A DNA stretch of 64,000 nt from Robiginitalea aestuariiviva (lineage in GTDB: Bacteria > Bacteroidota > Bacteroidia > Flavobacteriales > Flavobacteriaceae), in contig NZ_JARPUQ010000002.1 of the NCBI RefSeq assembly GCF_029537735.1, forward strand, positions 384,608 through 448,607, read 5' to 3'. The notes beneath the pieces are model-generated. The model did no database searches. It worked only from the letters and a program-made list of their open reading frames with translations, and had not been told where the DNA came from. Positions 11,780 through 20,664 of the stretch are shown piece after piece. The stretch's first letter is position 1. Each line of letters opens with the position of its first letter. Made by a program: the position numbers and the translations under genes.

Positions 11780-11833
11780 AATATTGTTAAATACGCAATA
11801 TTCTGTAACGACCGGCGGCCGGGGTCGTCTTTT
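11780..11833 (+). promoter_or_regulatory. Inverted repeat and leader hairpin upstream of a small secreted protein
   Basis: A perfect inverted repeat AATATTG (11780-11786), nine bases, CAATATT (11796-11802) is followed by a GC-rich hairpin (CGACCGG at 11809-11815 pairing with CCGG...TCG at 11819-11827, two bulged G's) and then TCTTTT. The first could be an operator, the second an attenuator. The gene starts at 11879. No function is shown. Confidence 0.35.
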
Positions 11834-11878
11834 AGGCATATTCATCAATCATCAATCTTCATTAAAAACAAACAAGTC

Positions 11879-12238
11879 ATGAAAAAAGTACCTGTAATTC
11901 TCGCCGCCGCAGCCCTGATGCTAACTGCAAATGCCTTTGCCACCGAAGGCAAAACCAAGGCCAAAAGCAATGAGGCCGAGGCCCCCAAAACCGAAATTGC
12001 GGCCGAGATTGGCCAGATGTTAAAAGACCATCGCTTTGTACTGGAAGACAACCAGGAGCTGGAGGCTTCTGTGCGTTTTGTGGTAAACGAAGACAACCAG
12101 CTGGTGGTTTTGTCCGTTCGCACCCAGGACGACCGGGTGGAATCCTACCTGAAGGCCAAGCTGAATTACCAGGATGTTTCCGAAGCAGGTCTGGAAAAGG
12201 GCAAAACCTATGAAGTGCCGATTCGCTTTACCAGCTAA
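11879..12238 (+). CDS. Conserved small secreted protein of unknown function
   Basis: 119 residues. A clear signal peptide (MKKVPVILAAAALMLTANAFA) is followed by a charged linker (residues 22-42) and a small alpha/beta domain: IAAEIGQMLKDHRF, ASVRFVVNEDNQLVVLSVRT, YLKAKLNYQDV, KGKTYEVPIRF. The pattern of a VRFVVNE strand, a short helix and a final VPIRF strand recalls the TonB C-terminal fold and resembles small exported proteins common in flavobacteria. It stands alone between two terminators, so it is its own transcription unit. No function is assigned. Confidence 0.8.
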   Translation: MKKVPVILAAAALMLTANAFATEGKTKAKSNEAEAPKTEIAAEIGQMLKDHRFVLEDNQELEASVRFVVNEDNQLVVLSVRTQDDRVESYLKAKLNYQDVSEAGLEKGKTYEVPIRFTS

Positions 12239-12271
12239 GATGCAAGGGTATAGCCTGTAAACCCAACTCTA

Positions 12272-12300
12272 AACCCCGGCTGCCTGGCCGGGGTTTTCTT
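12272..12300 (+). terminator. Rho-independent terminator after the small secreted protein
   Basis: Stem AACCCCGGC (12272-12280) and GCCGGGGTT (12287-12295), loop TGCCTG, followed by TTCTT. Confidence 0.82.
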
Positions 12301-12393
12301 GTATTTGGGCATAGTTTCCCGCCCCCGGGTATACGAAAACAGTTCCCGGGGAGTTATATGCATACGGGCGGCCCAAAATCCGCCTCATCGTCT

Positions 12394-12795
12394 ATGGCCA
12401 ATTACAGGGAAAAACTCGGCATCCTCTCGGAAATGATCTCCTTTGCCCGCGCGGATGATTCCATTAAGGAATCGGAATTCAACTTCCTGCTGGGGGTTTC
12501 CAAACAACTTGGGATTAGCCGCAGAGACTTTGATGCCTTGCTGGATGAAGGGGTAAATACCCTGATGCCCAAAACCCAGTTGGACCGCATTGTACAATTC
12601 CACCGCCTGGTGCTGCTTATGAACGTGGACCACGAAAGCCACCCGGATGAAATCCGCCAACTCAAAGATACCGGCCTGCACATGGGCCTGCCCCCTACAG
12701 CCATAGACCAGGTGCTCACTATTATGCACCAGTATCCGGACAAAATTGTACCCCCGGAGGTCCTGATGGATATCTTCCGGGCCCACTACAATTGA
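12394..12795 (+). CDS. TerB-like helical protein
   Basis: 133 residues from the ATG at 12394; an in-frame ATG 36 bases upstream would add a low-complexity lead, so the shorter form is preferred. All-helical, with acidic helix-turn pairs FARADDSIKESEFNFLL and MNVDHESHPDEIRQLKD, the layout of the TerB/DjlA N-domain fold whose paired acidic loops can hold metal. These proteins are cytoplasmic or membrane-associated and of uncertain role (tellurite resistance in TerB itself). It is monocistronic between terminators. Confidence 0.7.
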   Translation: MANYREKLGILSEMISFARADDSIKESEFNFLLGVSKQLGISRRDFDALLDEGVNTLMPKTQLDRIVQFHRLVLLMNVDHESHPDEIRQLKDTGLHMGLPPTAIDQVLTIMHQYPDKIVPPEVLMDIFRAHYN

Positions 12796-12796
12796 T

Positions 12797-12823
12797 AAAA
12801 CTGACGATACGGCAGTTTTTTTG
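12797..12823 (+). terminator. Probable terminator after the TerB-like gene
   Basis: AAAACTGACG (12797-12806) pairs with CGGCAGTTTT (12810-12819) around a three-base loop with one A-G mismatch, then more T's. It starts right behind the stop codon. Confidence 0.65.
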
Positions 12824-12931
12824 TTTTAAATCCAGACATAACGGCAGTAATTTAGCCTCGGTACGGCATTTGCTTCTTTAGAGGTGCAGCTTCAGGGCTG
12901 CAGGAAGTTGAACCTTTAAAGAACAGATATT

Positions 12932-13357
12932 ATGACTTTGATTCGCAGCAATACCGGTTTGTTTCCCACCCTTTGGAACGATCTGATGGCCCCCGACTGG
13001 TTCGGCGGCACCCACACCCCCAACCATACCCTGCCCGCGGTAAACATCCGCGAGAGCGAAACCGAATATGAATTGGAACTGGCGGTGCCCGGCATGAAGA
13101 AAGAAGACTTCAATATTGAGGTGGACGACAATGTGCTGACCATTTCCATGGAGCGGGAAGAGGTACAGGAACCCCGGGATCACGGGTATACCCGCCGCGA
13201 GTTCCGCTACACCAGTTTCAAACGGGCCTTTACCCTCCCGGAAACGGTAAATGAAGATGCCATTAAAGCCGAATATACGGCCGGTATCCTTCGGTTTGCC
13301 CTCCCCAAAAAGGAAGAAGCCCTGCCGAAGCCCAAACGCCTGATCGAGATCGGGTAA
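12932..13357 (+). CDS. Hsp20/alpha-crystallin small heat-shock protein
   Basis: 141 residues, typical for bacterial sHSPs. The alpha-crystallin domain covers about residues 35-130: PAVNIRESETEYELELAVPGMKKEDFNIEVDDNVLTI, a charged loop, then FKRAFTLPETVNEDAIKAEYTAGILRFALPK with the A-x-x-x-G-I-L signature, and a short tail with a basic PKPKRLIEIG. ATP-independent holdase chaperone of the cytoplasm. Monocistronic, ending in a strong terminator. I saw no CIRCE element or clear heat-shock operator upstream. Confidence 0.95.
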   Translation: MTLIRSNTGLFPTLWNDLMAPDWFGGTHTPNHTLPAVNIRESETEYELELAVPGMKKEDFNIEVDDNVLTISMEREEVQEPRDHGYTRREFRYTSFKRAFTLPETVNEDAIKAEYTAGILRFALPKKEEALPKPKRLIEIG

Positions 13358-13432
13358 ATCGTTAGAAAAGATTATGGCTGGCCCACCTAACGGGCCTCAT
13401 AATGGTTGGTTTGTTTAGTTGGTTAGTTAGGG

Positions 13433-13464
13433 AAGCGCCCCGGAATTTCCGGGGCGCTTTTTTT
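13433..13464 (+). terminator. Strong terminator of the hsp20 gene
   Basis: A nearly perfect 27-base palindrome (13433-13459, arms built on GCGCCCCGG / CCGGGGCGC) followed by a run of seven T's. The minus strand lacks a T-run on its exit side, so it serves mainly the plus-strand gene; uvrB ends 12 bases further on. Confidence 0.9.
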
Positions 13465-13475
13465 AGGGACCCAAC

Positions 13476-15467
13476 CTATCCGGCCTCCGACTGCAACATG
13501 CGGATTTCATCCCGCAACTGGGCGGCCCGCATAAAATCGAGTTCCTTGGCGGCCTGCTCCATAGCCTTGCGCTTCTGGCGGATCAGGTCCTGCCGCTGGG
13601 GTTCGGTCAGGTAAGCCATATCCGGTTCCTGGGCCTCACGGGACTTCTTCTCGAAGTGGAAAGTGGACACCGAATTTTTGGCCAGGGCATTGTCCAGGCT
13701 TTTTTTCAGGGCCTTGGGGGTAATGCCGTGTTTTTGGTTGTAGGCCAGCTGTTTTTCACGCCGGTAATTGGTTTCGTCTATGGTCTTCTGCATGCTGTCG
13801 GTAATCGTGTCTGCATACATAATGGCCTTCCCGTGCAGGTGGCGGGCGGCCCGCCCAACCGTTTGAGTCAGGGAGCGGTTGCTGCGCAGGAACCCTTCCT
13901 TGTCCGCATCGATAATGGCTACCAGGGAAACTTCGGGCAGGTCCAGCCCCTCCCGCAGCAGGTTTACCCCCACCAGCACATCAAAGAGTCCCTTGCGCAG
14001 GTCCTGCATGATCTCCACCCGCTCCAGGGTGTCCACGTCACTGTGGATGTACCGGCAACGCACTTCGATCCGGGTCAGGTATTTGGTGAGTTCTTCGGCC
14101 ATGCGCTTGGTGAGGGTGGTAACCAGGGTGCGTTCGTCCCGCTGCACCCGCTGCTGAATCTCCTCCACCAGGTCGTCGATCTGGTTCTTGCTGGGCCGCA
14201 CCTCGATTACCGGGTCCAGCAGGCCGGTAGGCCGGATGACCTGCTCTACATAGACCCCTCCGCTTTGCTGTAATTCGTAATCTGCCGGGGTGGCACTTAC
14301 ATAAATGACCTGTTGTTGCAGGGCTTCAAATTCTTCAAATTTCAATGGGCGGTTGTCCAGGGCTGCAGGCAGGCGGAAGCCGTAATCCACCAGGTTTTCC
14401 TTCCGGGAGCGGTCCCCCCCATACATGGCATGCACCTGGGGGATGGTTACGTGGCTCTCGTCCACCACCATCAGGTAGTCGTCCGGGAAGTAGTCCAGCA
14501 GGCAGAAGGGGCGGGTGCCCGGTTCCCGCCCATCCAGATAGCGGGAGTAGTTTTCAATCCCCGAGCAGTAGCCCAGTTCCCGGATCATCTCCAGGTCGAA
14601 GTTGGTGCGTTCTTCCAGACGCTTGGCCTCCAGGGGCTTGCCGATTTCCCGGAAGTAGTCGATCTGCTTCACCAGATCGTCCTGGATATGCCGGATGGCT
14701 TCCTGCAGGATGTCCGGGGAGGTCACAAACATATTGGCCGGGTAGATGGTCAGGGTGTCGTAGGTCTCCAGCACCGTATTGTTATACGGGTCAAAGGATT
14801 CGATTTCCTCGATTTCATCCCCGAAAAAATGAATGCGGTAGGCGTGGTCCGCATAGCTGGGGAAGACATCCACCACATCGCCCTTAACCCGAAAGTTCCC
14901 GTTTTTAAAATCGGCTGTGGTCCGGGCATAGAGGCTCTGCACCAACAGGTGGAGGAGTTTGGTGCGCGCCAGTACCTGGTCGCGCTCCAGACGGATCACG
15001 TTTTTCTTGAATTCCACCGGGTTGCCGATTCCGTAGAGGCAGGAAACCGAGGCCACAACCAGCACGTCCCGCCTCCCGGAGAGCAGGGAGGAGGTGGCGC
15101 TCAACCGCAGTTTTTCGATCTCCTCGTTAATGGAAAGGTCCTTCTCGATGTAGAGGCCGCTGCTGGGGATGTAGGCTTCAGGCTGATAATAGTCGTAATA
15201 GGAGACAAAGTATTCCACCGCATTGTTGGGGAAGAACTGCTTGAATTCGGAGTAGAGTTGGGCGGCCAGGGTCTTGTTATGTGCCAGGACCAGGGTGGGT
15301 CGCTGCACGGTTTCCACCACATTGGCTACGGTAAAGGTTTTCCCGGAACCGGTAACCCCCAACAGGGTTTGGTAGGGTTCCCCCTCGCGGATTCCCCGGC
15401 TGAGCTGTGCAATGGCATCGGGCTGGTCCCCGGTGGGTTTAAAATCGGATACGACCTGGAATTTCAT
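13476..15467 (-). CDS. uvrB: Excinuclease ABC subunit B
   Basis: 663 residues, standard UvrB length. Nucleotide excision repair helicase-like subunit that loads on damaged DNA from UvrA and recruits UvrC. Walker A GVTGSGKT at 37-44; the beta-hairpin region YYDYYQPEAYIP at about 92-103; DEXX motif VVDESHVTIPQ; motif V/VI in VGVNLLREGLDLPEVSLV and QTVGRAARH; the C-terminal UVR motif (AAKELDFMRAAQLRDEI) that binds UvrC. Convergent with hsp20 and 51 bases downstream of the T9SS-exported protein gene. Confidence 0.98.
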   Translation of the reverse strand: MKFQVVSDFKPTGDQPDAIAQLSRGIREGEPYQTLLGVTGSGKTFTVANVVETVQRPTLVLAHNKTLAAQLYSEFKQFFPNNAVEYFVSYYDYYQPEAYIPSSGLYIEKDLSINEEIEKLRLSATSSLLSGRRDVLVVASVSCLYGIGNPVEFKKNVIRLERDQVLARTKLLHLLVQSLYARTTADFKNGNFRVKGDVVDVFPSYADHAYRIHFFGDEIEEIESFDPYNNTVLETYDTLTIYPANMFVTSPDILQEAIRHIQDDLVKQIDYFREIGKPLEAKRLEERTNFDLEMIRELGYCSGIENYSRYLDGREPGTRPFCLLDYFPDDYLMVVDESHVTIPQVHAMYGGDRSRKENLVDYGFRLPAALDNRPLKFEEFEALQQQVIYVSATPADYELQQSGGVYVEQVIRPTGLLDPVIEVRPSKNQIDDLVEEIQQRVQRDERTLVTTLTKRMAEELTKYLTRIEVRCRYIHSDVDTLERVEIMQDLRKGLFDVLVGVNLLREGLDLPEVSLVAIIDADKEGFLRSNRSLTQTVGRAARHLHGKAIMYADTITDSMQKTIDETNYRREKQLAYNQKHGITPKALKKSLDNALAKNSVSTFHFEKKSREAQEPDMAYLTEPQRQDLIRQKRKAMEQAAKELDFMRAAQLRDEIRMLQSEAG

Positions 15468-15518
15468 AAGCGTAAAAGTACGAAGAAGGCTGCCGCCCCC
15501 AAAGCAGGATCATTTGAT

Positions 15519-16949
15519 CTATCGCTTCAGGGCAAAATACCCGTGGATTACCTCCTGCTGCTGGGAAATGGCCTGGAACCAGTACACGGAGGAGGGCAGG
15601 GGCTTGCCATTTACGCTGCCGTCCCAGCCGCTGGTTTCCGGGTCCAGTTGCAGGAGGAAATTCCCGTACCGGTCAAAGATCTGTATACTGGCCAGGCGCG
15701 CATCCTCCAGGTCTTTGGGGGGCTCGTATTGCCAGCGGTCGTTAAACCCGTCGTTGTTGGGGGTGAAAAAGGCCGGGAAGTCTGCCGAGCTCAGTTTTCG
15801 CGCGACCTCCCGGGAGGAGGTGAAACACCCCTGGGGGTCCTGCACATACACCGTATAGGTGGCCAGGGGGAGGTTCTCAAAGACGGGCGACGGCTGGAAC
15901 CCGGAATCCGGGTTCAGGGAGTACAGGTAATCCTGGGCCCCGTCCGTTTGTACGATAATGCGCAACCCATCGGGTTCCCGTGTGATATTCGCCCCGGTAA
16001 TGACAGGGGGTACGGCGTCTGCCACTTCAAAATCCCGGACCAGGTTGCATACGGTAAATTCGTTGAGGGAACCCACCAGGTTGTAAGCCTCCAGGCGATA
16101 GTTGCCCGTTTCCGATATGCGTACCGTACGCTCCGTTCCGATCAGGATCTCCTGCCCCCCGGGACCCAAACGGTACCAGTTGTACCCATCGGCCAGGGAT
16201 GGGGCTTCCAGATCCCGGAAAGATTCCCCGGGGCAGATGTTGAATCGCCGTCCAAACCCGGAAAGCGAGGGTTCGTGCAGGGAACAGTCTACCAGGGAGG
16301 CCCCGGTGGTAAAACTCTGTGTGGTACAGGTGGTTACGGCCGGCCCCAGGCGGTTATACGGGGTTACGGTTACAAAAATCTCGCGTTCGGTGGGGAAATT
16401 CCCTGCGGGGTTAAAACTCAGGCGGTTGCCCACGTCCCGGTTATCCAGGATTTCCGTTCCCCCCGGGGTGGTGCCTATACTCAGGAGGTACCCGGTGGCC
16501 CTGGGGCTATAGGCCCACGTCACTCCTTCATTTACGGGGAACCCGGCTTCCCCCGGTTGCGGATCCACCAGGGTGGTGCAATCCGGGGGCGTGGCAAAAG
16601 GGGCGGTTTTAAAGCGCCAGCCCGGGCAGGAAACCTGGGAGCCGTCGGCGCGGATCAGCACAAAACTCAGGTAAATCCAGGTGTCTTCCGGGAGGCCGGT
16701 TTCCGGCGTATAGGAACTGATAGGGGAGGAGCTGCGGTTGGTTAGGATGTCCACCCCGCCCGGGGTGGTACCAATGGAAATGATAAAGCCGGTCACCACT
16801 CCAGGGGCCGTCCAGGACAGGGTGGCATCCACAGGGATGTCTTCAGCCCCGTCGGCCGGGAAGACCGGACGCGGGCAGGCCTGACCCCAGCTGGCGCCTA
16901 TTCCCAGCCACAAGCCTAACAAAAGCGATATGAAGAGCCGTTTACCCAT
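15519..16949 (-). CDS. Secreted repeat protein with T9SS type B (gliding-motility) C-terminal domain
   Basis: 476 residues. A signal peptide (about 1-22) is followed by two repeats of roughly 95 residues with the pattern P.xDG..xxPV...ltW......tgf.isIGTTPGG..IL (starting near residues 25 and 120), an Ig-like stretch (NICPGESFRDLEA...YNWY), and the C-terminal domain FFTPNNDGFNDRWQY ... IQIFDRYGNFLLQLDP..GWDGSVNGKPLPSSVYWFQA ... GYFALKR, the type B sorting signal read by the type IX secretion system. Expected to be exported and held at the cell surface. It starts one base after the stop of its longer paralogue upstream and is probably co-transcribed with it. Confidence 0.9.
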   Translation of the reverse strand: MGKRLFISLLLGLWLGIGASWGQACPRPVFPADGAEDIPVDATLSWTAPGVVTGFIISIGTTPGGVDILTNRSSSPISSYTPETGLPEDTWIYLSFVLIRADGSQVSCPGWRFKTAPFATPPDCTTLVDPQPGEAGFPVNEGVTWAYSPRATGYLLSIGTTPGGTEILDNRDVGNRLSFNPAGNFPTEREIFVTVTPYNRLGPAVTTCTTQSFTTGASLVDCSLHEPSLSGFGRRFNICPGESFRDLEAPSLADGYNWYRLGPGGQEILIGTERTVRISETGNYRLEAYNLVGSLNEFTVCNLVRDFEVADAVPPVITGANITREPDGLRIIVQTDGAQDYLYSLNPDSGFQPSPVFENLPLATYTVYVQDPQGCFTSSREVARKLSSADFPAFFTPNNDGFNDRWQYEPPKDLEDARLASIQIFDRYGNFLLQLDPETSGWDGSVNGKPLPSSVYWFQAISQQQEVIHGYFALKR

Positions 16950-16950
16950 A

Positions 16951-18690
16951 TTATCGTTTCAGTACAAAATGCCCCATGACCACCCCTCCATTTCGGTCCA
17001 CCGCCCGGTACCAGTAATCGCTGGGGGGTACCGGCCGCCCGTTAAAGGTTCCGTCCCATCCGGCAGACCCCGGGCCCAGGCTGGCCAGCAGGTTGCCGTA
17101 GCGGTCAAAAATATAGATCACCTGCACCGGGTTGTCCCCCGAGGCGGGTACCACATACTGCCAGGTGTCGTTGGTGCCGTCCCCGTTGGGGGTGAAAAAC
17201 CGGGGAAAACCTTCCACGCTCAGGTCCGGCTGTATACGCGCCTGGTCCAGACCGCAGCCGTTTTTATCCCGGACGTAAACCGTATAGGTATCCAGCGGCA
17301 GGTTGGTAAAGCGATTGCTGTCCTGGTAAGGGCCGTCCGGGCTCCCCAGGGCATACTCGTATTGACCCGTGCCCTGCACCTGAACCTCCAGGCTTATGAC
17401 CCCGACACCCAGGGTTACCCGCGTATCGGTTATGGAAGGTGCCTCGGAGGCCACGGCTTCGAAGACCTGGGAGGCCGTACATTCAAAATCCCCGCTGGGG
17501 CTGGAATAGGTACGGAAGGCTTCGTGCCGGTATTGCCCTTCCCCGGGGATATCAAAATCCGGGCCTTCCGCCAGCAGGCGTTCCCGCCCGGGACTGTCAA
17601 TGACATACCAGCGGTAGCCGTCTGCGGCGTCTGTGGCACTTACAGTATTGACCGCGGCATCACTGCAGATGCCTACCTGCTCCGGGAAACTCACCTCGGG
17701 CCGCAGGTCTATCAGGTTGCCGTCCGCGTCAAAATAGGGCCCGCACCCCAGGATGGTGGAAAAAGTGGTATAGGTACATCCCTGGGCCTGCCCGGCTGTA
17801 TTGTAAGGGGTGATGGTGATAAAGAAGATCTTGTTGGGTTCCAGTCGGATAATGGGGGTTTCCGTGGTATTGCGCAGGTCTGCATTGTCCAGGATATCGT
17901 TCTCAAACGGGGAGGTGCCGATGGATACCACATACCCGTCCGCTCCCGGAACAGCATTCCACTGGATTACCGGGGTAAGCGGGACGTTCGACTCCCCATC
18001 CTGGGGGTAAATGATGCCCGCACAGATGGGCAGGGTGGCCAGCGGTCCGGTGGTAAAGGAGAAGTCTACAGGGCAGGCTGTGGCCACCCCGTTCTCGTTT
18101 TCCGGAACAATCCGCACATAGATCGTGGTTTCTGCGGGCAGGTCCGCCGGCGGTGCCAGTTCCAGGGCTCCCGAAACCACCTGTTCGGTTACCAGGTCCT
18201 GCCCGCCCGGCGTGGTGCCTACCCGTACCCGGTATGCGGTGGCGGTGGGGCTGTAGCGCCAGCGGATGCGGGTGGCTACCGGCACGTCTTCGGCCCCATC
18301 GGCCGGGCTGAGCATCTCGGTACACCCAGGTGGGGTGGTGACGTCGGCCGTGGTGAAACTATAGGTGGTACACTCCGTATTGCCCTGTGACAGATTGAAC
18401 AGGTAGATGGTTACGTAGAGGGTCGTGTTTTCGGGGAAGCCCTGGGGTGGGGTGTACCGGGTGCTGCTTCCTACCGATGCCAAAGGAAGTATCTCGGAAC
18501 CCTGTGGGGTAGTGCCTATGGTGATGTTATAGGCCGTAACCCCGTCTACCGGGGTCCAGCTCAGGGTAGCATCCACCGCCACCCCGGTTTGCCCGTCTGT
18601 AGGAAAGACAGGCACAGGGCATTCTTGAGCAGCCATAGGGAGCCCAAGGAGCAGCCCGGCGGCGCATAGCAATTTTTTTAACATTCTCAT
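16951..18690 (-). CDS. Secreted repeat protein with T9SS type B C-terminal domain (longer paralogue)
   Basis: About 579 residues from the ATG at 18690, where the signal peptide MRMLKKLLCAAGLLLGLPMAAQ begins; the open frame extends 19 codons further but without a signal-like sequence. Three repeats of the same type as the downstream gene (ITIGTTPQGSEIL, VRVGTTPGGQDLV, VSIGTSPFENDIL), then an Ig-like part (VGICSDAAVNTVSATDAADGYRWY) and the gliding-motility domain FFTPNGDGTNDTWQY...IYIFDRYGNLLASLGP..GWDGTFNGRPVPPSDYWYRAV...GHFVLKR. Fibronectin-III-like folding of the repeats is likely. The pair arose by tandem duplication with loss or gain of one repeat. Likely a cell-surface adhesin or binding protein; ligand unknown. 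Confidence 0.9.
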   Translation of the reverse strand: MRMLKKLLCAAGLLLGLPMAAQECPVPVFPTDGQTGVAVDATLSWTPVDGVTAYNITIGTTPQGSEILPLASVGSSTRYTPPQGFPENTTLYVTIYLFNLSQGNTECTTYSFTTADVTTPPGCTEMLSPADGAEDVPVATRIRWRYSPTATAYRVRVGTTPGGQDLVTEQVVSGALELAPPADLPAETTIYVRIVPENENGVATACPVDFSFTTGPLATLPICAGIIYPQDGESNVPLTPVIQWNAVPGADGYVVSIGTSPFENDILDNADLRNTTETPIIRLEPNKIFFITITPYNTAGQAQGCTYTTFSTILGCGPYFDADGNLIDLRPEVSFPEQVGICSDAAVNTVSATDAADGYRWYVIDSPGRERLLAEGPDFDIPGEGQYRHEAFRTYSSPSGDFECTASQVFEAVASEAPSITDTRVTLGVGVISLEVQVQGTGQYEYALGSPDGPYQDSNRFTNLPLDTYTVYVRDKNGCGLDQARIQPDLSVEGFPRFFTPNGDGTNDTWQYVVPASGDNPVQVIYIFDRYGNLLASLGPGSAGWDGTFNGRPVPPSDYWYRAVDRNGGVVMGHFVLKR

Positions 18691-18804
18691 CGGTCCAGGA
18701 AGGGTAAAATACGAAATAATCCGTAATCCCGAACCGGGTTCCGACAAGTGGTACGGCTTTGGGGCCGAAGAGGTTAAGGGGCATTGATCCCGGGCTTCCC
18801 GGGG

Positions 18805-19638
18805 TTAGAGGTCCCTTCGCTTCAGCAGCGCATAGGACCAGTAAACAAAGAGGGCAGTCCAGACCAGAGTAATCCCGAATTCGTAGACATGCAGCTGGTA
18901 GTCCAGCTTGAGGGTTTCCCCGATTTGTTCCGCCACGGACTGCACCGCATTCAGGCGGCTAACCGGTTCTTTAATCAGGTTGGCCATGGATTCCAGGGGG
19001 AAGAAATTCTTGATCTGCTGGGCGGTTTCCCAGGAGACGAATTTCCAGCCCAGGATGCCATAGGTGATCTGCTCCAGGATGGCCCAGAGGATCAGGAACC
19101 CCAGGGCAAAGGCCGAACGTTTGACCAGAACCCCCAGAAAGAGGCAGAAGCTGAAAAAGCCCACCAGTTTCACAAAGAAAGCCAACAGGAACCCCAGGTC
19201 GGAGAAAATGATGGAAACGGCCGTGTAATCCGAGTAGATGAGCCCCAGGATCATGGAAACCAAAAAGACAAAAACGGTGGAAATCCCGGCAAAACTCAAA
19301 ACTGTCAGAAACTTGGAGGCGATAAACTCCTTTTTGGAGAGCCCGTCTATCAGGTTTTGCTTGATGGTTTTATTGCTGTATTCATTAGACATCATAGAGA
19401 CGATCACTATTGCCAGGAACAGCTTGAAAATGGCTGTGACATAGGTGTTGAAATGCCAGATGTACGGGAAGTTGAAGATCCCCTGTTCTGCCAGGTGAAA
19501 GTCGATGGGGCCGATTTTGAAATGGATGGCGGCAATCAGGGCAATGGAGGTCAGTAGCGCAAAATAGGATATGATAAGTATCCGGCTGGCGCGGTTATTC
19601 CACAGTTTGATGAATTCGATTTGCAACAGGCGTTTCAT
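18805..19638 (-). CDS. ABC-2 type transporter permease
   Basis: 277 residues from the ATG at 19638 (MKRLLQIEFIKLW), which leaves 16 bases after the ATPase gene; an ATG eight codons earlier would overlap it. Six hydrophobic segments (for example ILIISYFALLTSIALIAAI, IFKLFLAIVIVSMMS, FAGISTVFVFLVSMILGLI, LVGFFSFCLFLGVLV, ALGFLILWAILEQI, ITLVWTALFVYWSYALL) with NEYSNKTIKQNLIDGLSK between segments two and three, as in bacitracin/NatB-type ABC-2 exporters. Partner of the ATPase directly upstream. Export substrate unknown. Confidence 0.88.
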   Translation of the reverse strand: MKRLLQIEFIKLWNNRASRILIISYFALLTSIALIAAIHFKIGPIDFHLAEQGIFNFPYIWHFNTYVTAIFKLFLAIVIVSMMSNEYSNKTIKQNLIDGLSKKEFIASKFLTVLSFAGISTVFVFLVSMILGLIYSDYTAVSIIFSDLGFLLAFFVKLVGFFSFCLFLGVLVKRSAFALGFLILWAILEQITYGILGWKFVSWETAQQIKNFFPLESMANLIKEPVSRLNAVQSVAEQIGETLKLDYQLHVYEFGITLVWTALFVYWSYALLKRRDL

Positions 19639-19654
19639 AGACAGGTAGTGGGGG

Positions 19655-20566
19655 TTATACACCAGCAGGGGCGGCGTGGTTGGTTAGGGTCAGGAATTGT
19701 TGTTCCAGGCTCTCCTTGCGCTTTACCAGATGGGAAAGGCGGATGCCGTTTTCAAAACACAGGGCGTTAAGGGTATCGGCTTCCATTGGGGTTTCCAGAT
19801 AGGCGGTCAGGAGTCCGTTCTCTTCCGTGAAACGGGAAAACTCGCTGCGACCCTGCAGGAAGGTTTTGAGTTTTTCAGGTTCGGCAGCTTTCAGCTCAAA
19901 AAAGCCATGACTGGCCAGCATTTCATCCACCTTTCCGGTGTAGAGGTTTTCCCCTTTGCGCAGGATAACCACATGGGTGCAAACCTTTTCCACTTCGTCC
20001 AGCAGGTGGGAGGCCAGCAGGATGGTAGTGCCCTGGGCGGCGATGTGCTTGATGAGTTCCCGGATTTGGTGAATGCCCTGGGGGTCCAGCCCGTTGGTGG
20101 GTTCGTCCAGGATCAGGATCTCGGGGTTGTTCAACAGGGCAGAGGCTATGGCCAGCCGCTGTTTCATCCCCAGGGAATAGGTTTTGAATTTGCTGTTGCG
20201 CCGCTCCCAGAGCCCGACCAGTTCCAGTTTCTCCCGGATGCGTTCCCGGGGCACTTCTTTGATGCGGCATACCAGTTGCAGGTTCTGCACCGCGGTCATG
20301 TAGGGGTAAAAATTGGGACGCTCGATTATGGCGCCTACCTTTTTCAGGGCCTCGTGGGTGGAGGTGGTCCCGTTAAACCAGCTGAAACTGCCCGAGGTGC
20401 GGTTCACCACGTTCAGGACAATACCCAGGGTGGTGGATTTTCCGCTGCCGTTGGGCCCCAGGATGCCGTATACATTGCCCTTTTCGATATGAAAGGACAG
20501 ATTCTTGACGGCCGTGAGGGGGCCAAATTTCTTGGTTAGGTTGGTGACGGTAAGGATGGTTTCCAA
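19655..20566 (-). CDS. ABC transporter ATP-binding protein (ABC-2 exporter)
   Basis: 303 residues. Walker A GPNGSGKST at 37-45, Q-loop near 83-95, signature YSLGMKQRLA at about 130-139, Walker B ILILDEPTNGLDP at about 150-162, and H-loop in LLASHLLDEVE. The C-terminal ~85 residues form the extra domain typical of CcmA/drug-type ATPases. It forms an exporter with the following permease. Together they resemble gliding-linked or bacitracin-type ABC-2 systems, but GldA-specific features cannot be claimed from sequence alone. Confidence 0.93.
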   Translation of the reverse strand: METILTVTNLTKKFGPLTAVKNLSFHIEKGNVYGILGPNGSGKSTTLGIVLNVVNRTSGSFSWFNGTTSTHEALKKVGAIIERPNFYPYMTAVQNLQLVCRIKEVPRERIREKLELVGLWERRNSKFKTYSLGMKQRLAIASALLNNPEILILDEPTNGLDPQGIHQIRELIKHIAAQGTTILLASHLLDEVEKVCTHVVILRKGENLYTGKVDEMLASHGFFELKAAEPEKLKTFLQGRSEFSRFTEENGLLTAYLETPMEADTLNALCFENGIRLSHLVKRKESLEQQFLTLTNHAAPAGV

Positions 20567-20664
20567 GGGGAAAGGCTTTTAAGGATCCGTTTCCTAGTTG
20601 ACGAAGAAATCCGTACTTTGTTACAAGGAACCTGAAAAGCGAGCGCGTGTCCGAGGAAAGACTC

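Noticed and set aside
14313-16745. Plus-strand open frame of 810 codons opposite uvrB and the T9SS gene
   Set aside because: It runs antisense to two certain genes, has low-complexity Gly/Val/Pro-rich translation and no family; a shadow of high third-position G+C.
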